A DNA stretch of 41,647 nucleotides, taken from the NCBI GenBank assembly GCA_946482075.1, contig CAMLQG010000022.1, forward strand, positions 1 to 41,647, written 5' to 3'. Below, in pieces: positions 8,303 through 15,731 of the stretch. The stretch is from an uncultured Erythrobacteraceae bacterium (GTDB taxonomy: Bacteria; Pseudomonadota; Alphaproteobacteria; Sphingomonadales; Sphingomonadaceae). The notes under the pieces were generated by a model. That model was not told the DNA's origin. It made no database searches and saw nothing but the letters and a program-made list of their open reading frames with translations. Position 1 is the stretch's first letter, and each line of letters begins with the position of its first letter. The translations under genes and the position numbers were made by a program.

Positions 8303-10099
8303 CTATCGCGTCAGCTCGAAATCTTCGGCAATGGCGCTTTCGCGCCATTCCTCCAGCTTCTTCGCATAGGCCAGCACGCCTGCGCCATAGCCTTGCGAGG
8401 CGATGCCGGTGGCGATGTCGGCGCCTTCATTGTTGAGATAGCCGGGCGTGCAGTCCGCCAGGAATTGCAGGTCCACCGCGGAATTGGCTTCGAGCTCTCC
8501 GAGCCATTTGCGCTCCGCTTCGGGCCGCACTTCGAAAGTCCGGACGTCATTGTCGAGGCAGTACCGCACGATCTGCGCGAAATGATTGCCCTGCAGCGTG
8601 AGATTGTAAGTCACGTTCCAGCTGAACGCCGCATGCCGCACGCCGCCGATCAGGCAGAGATTGGGGAAGTCGTGCGTGAACATGCCGTGGAGCGAGACCA
8701 TCCCGCCGCGCCAGTTCTCGGCCAGCCGCGCGCCGTCCTTGCCGGTAAGGTCGATCCCGCCGGCCCGGTCGAGCGGCACGGCCACTTCGAAACCGGATGC
8801 GAAGACGATGCAATCGACCGGATATTCCACCCCGTCGAAGACGATCGCATCCTCGGTCACCCGATCGAGCCCGCGGCCCTGCGTGTCGACCAGCGTGACG
8901 TTCGGCCGGTTGAAGGTCTCGTAATAGCCATGGAGGAAGAGCGGGCGCTTGCAGAAGACATTGTACCAGGGCTTCAAGGACTCAGCAGTGGCCTTGTCGG
9001 TGACCTTGCGGTCGATCTCGTCGCGCAGCTCCTGCATGATGCGATGATCGGCGATCTCGATCGCGTCATAGCCGCTGGTCCGCGCGGCTTCCGCTTCCGT
9101 TTCGCCTGCCCGGTTGAAGCGGCCGAACATCTCGGTCCACTTGTCCTGCACCAGATCCTGCGCCGGGCTCTGGCCCACGGAGATTGCGGAAAAATTGGTC
9201 GCGCGTTCGAACCACCAGCGCTTGGGCAGGCTGGCCCACCAGGCAGCGTCGGTGGGCCGGTTCTGCCGCTCGATCACGGCCGCCGGCGTGCGCTGGACGA
9301 CGTAGAGATGCCCGGCGTCTGCGGCGAGGCGCGGGATCACCTGGCAGGCGGTGGCCCCCGTGCCGACAATGGCGACGCGCTTGTCGGCCAGCCTGGTCAT
9401 GCCGCCGGTCTCGTCGCCCCCGGTATAGTCGTAATCCCAGCGGGAAGTATGGAAGGTGCGGCCCTTGAAATTCTCCAGTCCCGGGATGCCCGGCAGCTTC
9501 GGGCGGCTCATCGGCCCGCTGCCGAGGCACACGAAGCGCGCGCGGATCGTGTCGCCGCGATCCGTCTCGATAATCCAGCGCGAGGCTTGCGTATCCCAGC
9601 GCATCGCGGTGACGCCGGTGTGGAACAATGCGCGTTCGAACAAGCCCAGCTTCTCGCCGAGTCGGGCCGCGTTCGCGCGGATCACGGAGGAGCGCGCGTA
9701 TTTTTCCGCCGGCATCGCGCCGCCATCTTCCAGCAGCGGCATGTAGATGTAGGATTCGATGTCGCAACGGCAGTCGGGATAGCGGTTCCAGTACCACGTT
9801 CCGCCAAGGCCGGCCGCCTTCTCGATCAGCAGGAAATCCTCGATTCCCCGGGTGACGAGCCCGTGGGCGGCGAGCATCCCGGCGTGGCCGCCCCCCACGA
9901 TCACCACGTCCACGTCGCGATTTACGGGTGCGCGTTCTTCCATCTCGGGGGAGAAGGGATCGCGCGCATATTCGCCGTCGTCCAGATCGACCGCGCGATA
10001 TTGCGTGAGGCCTTCCGGCCGCAGGCGCTTGTCACGCTCTTCGAGATAGCGCGCCTTCAGGCGGGCGATGTCGGGAATGTCTGCCAGAATGTCGGCCAT
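8303..10099 (-). CDS. Baeyer-Villiger flavin monooxygenase
   Basis: A 598-residue FAD/NADPH monooxygenase. The first dinucleotide fold is VVIVGGGHAG (65-74), followed by GLGGTWYWNRYPDCRCD (98-113). The Baeyer-Villiger fingerprint FKGRTFHTSRWD (211-222) is intact, and the second fold is VAIVGTGATA (242-251). An N-terminal extension of about 60 residues is typical of the BVMOs related to steroid and cyclic-ketone monooxygenases. The enzyme inserts oxygen next to a ketone to give an ester or lactone. The esterase gene follows, so the pair forms a ketone-cleavage cassette. A 16-bp dyad motif lies 135 bases upstream of the start, at the 3' end of the P450 gene, and may give this segment its own promoter. 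The family is clear; the ketone substrate is unknown. Confidence 0.93.
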   Translation of the reverse strand: MADILADIPDIARLKARYLEERDKRLRPEGLTQYRAVDLDDGEYARDPFSPEMEERAPVNRDVDVVIVGGGHAGMLAAHGLVTRGIEDFLLIEKAAGLGGTWYWNRYPDCRCDIESYIYMPLLEDGGAMPAEKYARSSVIRANAARLGEKLGLFERALFHTGVTAMRWDTQASRWIIETDRGDTIRARFVCLGSGPMSRPKLPGIPGLENFKGRTFHTSRWDYDYTGGDETGGMTRLADKRVAIVGTGATACQVIPRLAADAGHLYVVQRTPAAVIERQNRPTDAAWWASLPKRWWFERATNFSAISVGQSPAQDLVQDKWTEMFGRFNRAGETEAEAARTSGYDAIEIADHRIMQELRDEIDRKVTDKATAESLKPWYNVFCKRPLFLHGYYETFNRPNVTLVDTQGRGLDRVTEDAIVFDGVEYPVDCIVFASGFEVAVPLDRAGGIDLTGKDGARLAENWRGGMVSLHGMFTHDFPNLCLIGGVRHAAFSWNVTYNLTLQGNHFAQIVRYCLDNDVRTFEVRPEAERKWLGELEANSAVDLQFLADCTPGYLNNEGADIATGIASQGYGAGVLAYAKKLEEWRESAIAEDFELTR

Positions 10100-10234
10100 G
10101 ATGATCTTTCGAATGCCTTTCGGTCCGCTCCGGCGGCATCTATGGCATCTGAGCAGCGAATGGCAAGTCAGTTTAGGATCGAAAACCCATTCGAACTTCG
10201 GTAAAACGAAAGGGATATGGCCGGAAATACAAAA

Positions 10235-10250
10235 ATGACTATTGGTTCAT
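10235..10250 (-). promoter_or_regulatory. Candidate operator, copy 1 (ATGAAC-N4-AGTCAT)
   Basis: Read on the minus strand the site is ATGAACCAATAGTCAT, followed by a T-run. It overlaps the stop codon of the P450 gene and lies 135 bases upstream of the BVMO start. It shares the ATGAAC-N4-RRTCAT dyad with sites at 13201, 21920 and 23665. The regulator is unknown. Confidence 0.5.
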
Positions 10251-11450
10251 ATTATTTGTGGCTTGAGCGCTTATCAGCAGTTTCTGGGGGCCGCGTAAGG
10301 GGAAGGAGATGCCGTAGCCGACTTCCGTCACGCGATAATCGGCGACGAGTTCGAAGAAGGTCGAATAGAAGATAGCGGCTTCGAGCCGTGCCAGCTCGCG
10401 GCCGAGGCAGGTGTGGACGCTGTGCCCGAAGTTCAGATGGCCTTCGAGATCGCGATCCATGTCGAAACGGTCGGGATCGTTCCAGCGCGCGGGATCGCGA
10501 TTGCCCGCGCCGTAGATCATGATCACCTGATCGCCCCGGGGGATGCGCACGCCGCCGATGCTGGCTTCGTCCGAATGGGCGCGGCGGAACGCGAAATGGG
10601 CGACGTGGTGGAACCGCAACGCTTCTTCCAGCGCTTTCGCCATCTCGGCCTTATCCGCCCGCGCGCGGTGCTGGACCTGCGGGAAGCGGTCGAACAGGAC
10701 CAGCGAATTGCCGATCCAGTTCGAAGTGGTCTCGTTGCCCGCCACCAGCAGCAGGCGCAGATTGTCGATCATGCCGTCCACACCGATCTGCTCCTCGATA
10801 CCCGAGGCGGTCAGCCGGCCGATCAGATCGTCGCGCGGTTCCGTCCGCCGCTTCGCCAGTTCCTCGCGGAACAGCGCGGCGACATTGCGCTGGGCTTCGG
10901 CACGCCGGATTTCCACGGGATGATCGGGCGGCAGCGCATAGCCGGTCATATGCGTGATCTCGTCACTCCAGCGCGCGAAGTTGGGATGGCTTTCCTCCGG
11001 CACGCCGAGCATCGTCGCGATCATCTCGACCGGGAGCGCGCGGATCACCGGCGCCATGTCCACTGCCTCGCCCGCGCGCAGCCGCGCCGCGACCGGCTCG
11101 AGCAGGCGGCGGCTGATCTCGGCCATGCGGGGCGTCAGCGCTTCCAGTGCCGGTCTCAGGAACGGTGCGTTCCAGACGCTGCGGATCGCGCGATGCGGTT
11201 TCCCGTCCTGGGCGAGCAGCGCGTTCTCGCCGAAATTATGCGCCACGATCCCGTCGCGGGCCGTGAAGTTCTTCTCGTCGCGGCAGATCGCCACGATGTC
11301 CTCGTAATGGGACACGATCCACCCCTGGTAGGTCTCGTGCCAGATCGCGCGACCGGCCCGCTGGACTTCGGCCAGCAGCGGATGGGGATCGGTGCTGACT
11401 TCGGGCGTGAAGAAGTCCCAGGCGGGGGAGGTTGCTTCGATCTGGTCCAT
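10239..11450 (-). CDS. Cytochrome P450, paralogue 1
   Basis: A 403-residue soluble bacterial cytochrome P450. The I-helix oxygen-activation motif is LLLVAGNETTSNW, the ExxR is EEALR, and the heme loop FGHSVHTCLG has Cys348 as thiolate ligand; a Ser replaces the more usual second Gly. It needs electrons from a ferredoxin and reductase, but none is encoded in the window. The start is ATG 11450 (MDQIEATSP), one base after the stop of the KSTD-like gene (TGAAATG), so the two are coupled. It is clearly paralogous to the P450 at 20674, sharing long identical stretches such as RWSDEITHMTGYALPP. It probably hydroxylates the hydrophobic substrate of the locus; regiochemistry cannot be read from the sequence. 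Confidence 0.95.
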   Translation of the reverse strand: MDQIEATSPAWDFFTPEVSTDPHPLLAEVQRAGRAIWHETYQGWIVSHYEDIVAICRDEKNFTARDGIVAHNFGENALLAQDGKPHRAIRSVWNAPFLRPALEALTPRMAEISRRLLEPVAARLRAGEAVDMAPVIRALPVEMIATMLGVPEESHPNFARWSDEITHMTGYALPPDHPVEIRRAEAQRNVAALFREELAKRRTEPRDDLIGRLTASGIEEQIGVDGMIDNLRLLLVAGNETTSNWIGNSLVLFDRFPQVQHRARADKAEMAKALEEALRFHHVAHFAFRRAHSDEASIGGVRIPRGDQVIMIYGAGNRDPARWNDPDRFDMDRDLEGHLNFGHSVHTCLGRELARLEAAIFYSTFFELVADYRVTEVGYGISFPLRGPQKLLISAQATNNMNQ

Positions 11451-11451
11451 T

Positions 11452-13167
11452 TCAGCGGTTCCTTTGCGCGATATGGCCCGCCGCGACATAGGCGAAAGTC
11501 ATCGCCGGCCCGATCGTGCCGCCCGCTCCCGGATAGCGGTTGGCGAAAGGCGAGGCGGAGCAGTTGCCGACCGCATAGAGCCCTTCGATCGGGCGGCCGT
11601 CGGTGGCGATGACGCGCGCGTCGGCATCGACCTTGAGCCCGCCCTTGGTGCCGAGATCGCCCAGATCCACCCGCACCGCGTAATAGGGCGCATTGTCGAT
11701 CGGCCCCATGCACGGGTTGGGCTGCATCCGCTGGTCGCCGAAGAAGCGGTCGTAATCATCGTCGCCACGGTGGAATTCCGGGTCCTTGCCGTTCGCCGCA
11801 TAGGTGTTCATCGCCTTGACCGTGCCTTCGAGTGCGTCCGCCGGCACGCCGATCTTGCCGGCGAGCTCCGCGATGGACGCGGCGCGGTAGAGATAGTTGT
11901 CCCACCAGTGGGGAGGGATCTTGCGGTCCGGCATGGCGGCGTTCGGCATGATGCCGCCGCAGGTGTATTTTTCCCGATAGGTCGCGTCGAAGATCATCCA
12001 GCACGGCGTGTTGGCGCCGGTCTTTTGCTGGTCGGCGATCATCGCCATGCCGAAATCGTCATAGGCGCAGCTTTCGTTGACGAAGCGCTTGCCCAGCCGG
12101 TTCACGACCACGCTGTGCGGATGGCGGTGGTCGAAGAACATCTGGTGGGTGACATTGGCGTTGGGGATTTCGGCGGAGGGTAGCTGCATGCTGGGCGCCC
12201 ACCAGCAATATTCGAGGAACTCCGTATCCGCACCGATCGCGCGCCCGGCACGCAGCGTGTCGCCGATATTGCCGCCGGGAGGCGACAGGCTCCACTTGCT
12301 GCTCGTGGGAACGGGCAGGTGCTCGTCGCGCAGCTGCTGCGATTGTTCGAAGCCGCCGGCGGCGAGCACGATGCCGCGCTTCGCTTCCACCCGGCTGAGC
12401 GTGCCGTTGCGCTGCGCCTCTATCGCGGTGGCCTTGCCGTTTTCCGAATGGATGGCGACAAGCCCGGTGTTGAGCAGGACGGGCACGCCCCGGCGCTGCA
12501 GTTCGCGGCGCAACCCGCCGACCAGCGCATTGCCCATCGTCGCGCGCCGGTCCCGCCGCGCTTTCAGCCGCCAGGGCAGGTCGAGCCAGTAGGTCAGGAA
12601 CATCTTCGCCGCGACCCAGCGCCAGCCCGGCGGCTGCGCGGAAAGCGCGAAGGCCTGGGCGAGATTGAGCGAATAGCGATTGAACAGCGTGAAGGCCTGG
12701 AACGGCATCCGCATCGTGAAATAGTCCTCGCCCAGTTCCGCGCCGTCGATCTCCTGCGGCACGACCGCGCGGCTCAGCACCGCGCCGGGCGCGTCGGGGT
12801 AGTAGTCCGGATAGCCGGGGAAGACATCGCATGGGATGCCTGCATCCTTCAGGAAGGACAACATCCGCGGGGCATTGTCGACATAGGCTCCCAGCCGGTC
12901 CTCGTGCGCTTCGCCTTCGGTGATGTGGCGCAGATAGGTCAGCGCCTGCTCGCGTGTGTCCTGATGCCCTTCCAGCCCATGATTGGGTATCCACATCGCC
13001 CCGCCCGATGTCGCGGAGGTGCCGCCATACATATGCGCCTTTTCCAGCACGATCGCGTCCAGCCCGGCCTCGGCGGAACGCAGCGCGGCAAGCAGGCCCG
13101 CCGCGCCCGACCCAACAACGATCACATCGTATTGCTGCTTGAGCGGCCATTGCTCCTTGGCAGGCAT
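11452..13167 (-). CDS. 3-ketosteroid Delta1-dehydrogenase-like flavoprotein
   Basis: A 571-residue FAD protein of the KstD/fumarate-reductase family. The N-terminal FAD fold is VIVVGSGAAGLLAA (16-29), then LEKAHMYGGTSATSGGAMW. The C-terminal motif RYPGAGGTIGPAMTFAY has Tyr545 and Gly549 spaced exactly like the catalytic Tyr487-x3-Gly491 pair of Rhodococcus KstD1. A DYYPDAPG segment resembles the region holding KstD1 Tyr119. YYAVRVDLGDLGTKGGL is also typical of KstDs. KstD enzymes remove the 1,2-hydrogens of 3-ketosteroids, a step toward ring opening. The gene leads the minus-strand operon toward the P450 and BVMO genes, and a dyad motif sits 33 bases upstream of its start. The assignment to the KstD-like family is good; steroid as substrate is inferred and other cyclic enones are possible. 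Confidence 0.87.
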   Translation of the reverse strand: MPAKEQWPLKQQYDVIVVGSGAAGLLAALRSAEAGLDAIVLEKAHMYGGTSATSGGAMWIPNHGLEGHQDTREQALTYLRHITEGEAHEDRLGAYVDNAPRMLSFLKDAGIPCDVFPGYPDYYPDAPGAVLSRAVVPQEIDGAELGEDYFTMRMPFQAFTLFNRYSLNLAQAFALSAQPPGWRWVAAKMFLTYWLDLPWRLKARRDRRATMGNALVGGLRRELQRRGVPVLLNTGLVAIHSENGKATAIEAQRNGTLSRVEAKRGIVLAAGGFEQSQQLRDEHLPVPTSSKWSLSPPGGNIGDTLRAGRAIGADTEFLEYCWWAPSMQLPSAEIPNANVTHQMFFDHRHPHSVVVNRLGKRFVNESCAYDDFGMAMIADQQKTGANTPCWMIFDATYREKYTCGGIMPNAAMPDRKIPPHWWDNYLYRAASIAELAGKIGVPADALEGTVKAMNTYAANGKDPEFHRGDDDYDRFFGDQRMQPNPCMGPIDNAPYYAVRVDLGDLGTKGGLKVDADARVIATDGRPIEGLYAVGNCSASPFANRYPGAGGTIGPAMTFAYVAAGHIAQRNR

Positions 13168-13200
13168 TGTGCTTTCAATCCTCTCAGGATGGGAATTTAA

Positions 13201-13216
13201 ATGAACGAATGATCAT
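13201..13216 (+). promoter_or_regulatory. Candidate operator, copy 2 (ATGAAC-N4-GATCAT)
   Basis: ATGAACGAATGATCAT followed by AATTT, in the divergent region between the KSTD-like gene (start 13167) and the Delta4-KSTD-like gene (start 13343). Its flanks match copy 3 at 21920. Two poorer matches follow in the same intergenic region at 13259-13274 and 13321-13336, so this promoter region may carry several operators. Confidence 0.55.
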
Positions 13217-13342
13217 AATTTGATTCTGTCGGAAATGCGGCCCCGATCAATGATTTTGATGAACGGTCGGGCATTTCGGATGGTCTGGATACTCGAAGAA
13301 CGACGCGTATCAAACGATTAATGATTGATCGTTCGGGATGGG

Positions 13343-15010
13343 ATGAGGGACGTGACAGACAGAAACGGGGATATTCGCGCAGGCCACGGGCCGCTGGTGC
13401 TTGCGACGCCCGAAGAGGCGCGCTGGGATACGCAAGCCGATATCGTCGTGGTCGGTTTCGGGGGCGCGGGCGTCTGCGCCGCCCTGGAGGCGCGCGAGAA
13501 CGGTGCGGATGTGCTCGCGGTCGATCGCTTCGAAGGCGGAGGCGCCACGGCCTATAGCGGCGGAATCATCTATGCCGGCGATACGGCGGTCCAGCGCGAA
13601 GCCGGCGTCAGCGATTCCGTGGACGAGATGGCGCGCTATCTTGCGCTGGAAGTCGGCAATACCGTGTCGTCGGACACGGTGCGGCGCTATTGCGCGCAGA
13701 GCGCCGACAATCTCGACTGGCTGATGCGGCACGGCGTACCTTATGAAGGCACGCTCTTCGCGGACAAGACCGCCTATCCGCCGGACGGATATCATCTCTA
13801 TTATTCGGGGAACGAGGAGGTTGCCGGCTTCAAGGAACATGCCAGGCCGGCGCCGCGCGGCCATCGCCCGGTGGGGGTGGGGATGACCGGGAACGTGATG
13901 TTCGAAGCGCTGCGCCGCTCGGCCGAACGCAGCGGCGTGCGCCTGCTGACCCATGCTCCGGCGACACGCCTGGTGTGCGATGGCTCGGGCCGCGTGATCG
14001 GGGTTGAAGTCCGCCGGCTAGATCCCGACACCGCACTTCGCCACCAGGCGCAATATCGCCGCGTCGTCCCGATGCTGCCGTTCAAGAACGCGACGATCGA
14101 AAGCGCGCGGGCCAAGGCGGGTAGGCTGGAGGAAGGCGGCAAGCCCGTGCTCATCCGCGCGAAACGCGGTGTGATCCTGGCGAGCGGCGGCTTCGTGAAC
14201 AATCTTGACATGATGAAGCGGCATACGCCTCTTCTCGCACGCACCTATAAATCCAGCCTCCGGCTCGGCTCGCTGGGCTGTGACGGCAGCGGGATCGAGC
14301 TCGGCCGTTCCGCCGGAGGCGAGGTGGCGCGGATGGATCACATGCTGATCGCCCGCAATCTCGCGCCGCCGCTCGCGCTGCTCAACGGAATCCTGGTCAA
14401 CGCGCAGGGACGGCGCTTCATCAACGAAGGGTCCTATTCCGGCTTCATGGGCCAGGCCATCGCCGACCAGCCCGATGCCACCGCATGGCTGATCGTGGAT
14501 GCCGTCACCTGGAAGGCCGCGGTCAGACAGATTCTCACCAGCGGCTGGACGCTGTTCAAGTTCAGCGGCCCGCAATTGCTCAACATGTTCGTCGGCGGTA
14601 CCAAGCGGGCTCGCACGCTGGAAGGGCTGGCCAGGAAATGCGGGATCGACGCTGAAGGGCTCAAGGACACCGTCAGCCGTTATAATGCGGCCTGCGCCGG
14701 CGTGGAGCCCGATGAATTCGCCAAGTCCGCCGGCTATTGCGCGCCGATAGAGACACCTTCGTTCCGCGCGATCAACGAATCCATCTGGGCGCGGATGGCT
14801 TTTACCATGCTGTTCTCGCTGGGAGGTCTCAAAGTGGACGAGGAGACGGGCGAAGTGCTGCGGACGGACGGCACGGCGATCTCCGGCCTCTACGCTGCCG
14901 GACGCGCGGCGCTGGGCATCTGCTCCAACTCCTATATCAGCGGGCTGTCGATCGGCGACGCCGTATTCTCCGGTCGCCGGGCCGCGCGGCATGGGGTGGG
15001 GAGCGGGTGA
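13343..15010 (+). CDS. 3-ketosteroid Delta4-(5alpha)-dehydrogenase-like flavoprotein 1
   Basis: A protein of about 555 residues with the FAD fold DIVVVGFGGAGVCAA near the N-terminus, followed by VDRFEGGGATAYSGGI. Near the C-terminus, GLYAAGRAALGICSNSYISGLS contains Tyr531 and Ser533. The Y-x-S spacing equals that of Tyr466/Ser468 in the Rhodococcus Delta4-(5alpha)-3-ketosteroid dehydrogenase, which introduces the C4-C5 double bond in 5alpha-reduced steroids. It is a close paralogue of the flavoprotein at 27601. The start is uncertain: ATG 13343 is chosen, with TTG 13325 or GTG 13352 as alternatives. It is divergent from the KSTD-like gene and shares the operator-bearing region. The family call is reasonable; substrate inferred. 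Confidence 0.85.
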   Translation: MRDVTDRNGDIRAGHGPLVLATPEEARWDTQADIVVVGFGGAGVCAALEARENGADVLAVDRFEGGGATAYSGGIIYAGDTAVQREAGVSDSVDEMARYLALEVGNTVSSDTVRRYCAQSADNLDWLMRHGVPYEGTLFADKTAYPPDGYHLYYSGNEEVAGFKEHARPAPRGHRPVGVGMTGNVMFEALRRSAERSGVRLLTHAPATRLVCDGSGRVIGVEVRRLDPDTALRHQAQYRRVVPMLPFKNATIESARAKAGRLEEGGKPVLIRAKRGVILASGGFVNNLDMMKRHTPLLARTYKSSLRLGSLGCDGSGIELGRSAGGEVARMDHMLIARNLAPPLALLNGILVNAQGRRFINEGSYSGFMGQAIADQPDATAWLIVDAVTWKAAVRQILTSGWTLFKFSGPQLLNMFVGGTKRARTLEGLARKCGIDAEGLKDTVSRYNAACAGVEPDEFAKSAGYCAPIETPSFRAINESIWARMAFTMLFSLGGLKVDEETGEVLRTDGTAISGLYAAGRAALGICSNSYISGLSIGDAVFSGRRAARHGVGSG

Positions 15011-15149
15011 AGCGCTGCTAGGGCCGCTCCCGCTCTCCTGTCGTTCGCATTGCCAATCCAGAACAGCTGGAACGATGCCCGATCATCGACCGGCGCGAGA
15101 TGGAGCTCTATGCGCGGCGCAGGTCAAATCGGGTTATCGGAACAGGAAC

Positions 15150-15680
15150 ATGGCGAAACTGCATCATGTGGCAATGTGGGTCCACGAGGATGAAGTCGAG
15201 CAGAGCTTGCGCTTCTACCGCGACGGTATCGGCCTCGATCTGATCATGGATGTCCATGTTCCGGGCGATTTCGCCGAATTGTTCGATGTTCCCTACAGGC
15301 GGCTGAGAAGCATCATGCTGGGGGATCGGGACGACATCCTCTCGGGTATTTTCGAGCTGGTCGTGTTCGATCAGCCCTCGGGATCACCACCCCTTCCTAT
15401 AGCCAGGCCGCTGCCGGAAGCGGAGGCGCCGTCCCGGTTCCTGCTCAATTCGTTCTTCGTGGAGTTCGATGAGGTTCTGCCGCGCCTCGCCGGCCTGGGT
15501 TTCATGGAAAGCTATCAGGAACAGTGCCTGGACACGCCGGCAGGCCTGTCACGCATCGGAACGCTGCGCGACCCGCACGGCTTCATGGTGGAATTGTGCG
15601 ATCGCCGGGTGGCGACGCTGTTGCTGGAGCAGCAGCTCCAGCGCATCCTCAACTCTCGGGGCGACGTTCAGAGAGCCTGA
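15150..15680 (+). CDS. VOC-superfamily (glyoxalase-like) protein
   Basis: A 176-residue protein with two beta-alpha-beta-beta-beta modules. It begins MAKLHHVAMWVHEDEVEQSLRF with the usual N-terminal His (5 or 6). Candidate metal ligands are Glu69 (GIFELVVF) and Glu148 (GFMVELCD), the latter within the typical RDPHGFMVEL strand. The VOC superfamily includes glyoxalases, epimerases and extradiol dioxygenases; this short protein lacks the length of a two-domain extradiol dioxygenase. The position corresponding to the second-module His is not obvious, so the metal site may be incomplete. It lies 139 bases downstream of the flavoprotein gene and ends just before a strong hairpin. Start ATG 15150 has a weak AGGA in front. 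Function unknown, probably an isomerase or lyase step. Confidence 0.78.
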   Translation: MAKLHHVAMWVHEDEVEQSLRFYRDGIGLDLIMDVHVPGDFAELFDVPYRRLRSIMLGDRDDILSGIFELVVFDQPSGSPPLPIARPLPEAEAPSRFLLNSFFVEFDEVLPRLAGLGFMESYQEQCLDTPAGLSRIGTLRDPHGFMVELCDRRVATLLLEQQLQRILNSRGDVQRA

Positions 15681-15692
15681 TCCCCGTCACCG

Positions 15693-15715
15693 GCGGAAGC
15701 GCGCCGCGCTTCCGC
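15693..15715. terminator. Bidirectional terminator hairpin
   Basis: A perfect 10-bp stem (GCGGAAGCGC / GCGCTTCCGC) with a GCC loop lies between the convergent VOC gene and the TonB receptor gene. There is no long T-run, but position and stem strength fit a shared terminator. Confidence 0.65.
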
Positions 15716-15731
15716 GTCAAACGATCGGGCT

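Noticed and set aside
8267..10204. 645-codon plus-strand frame opposite the BVMO gene
   Set aside because: The BVMO reading on the minus strand has an intact FAD fold and fingerprint. The plus-strand translation is His/Arg-rich without motifs.
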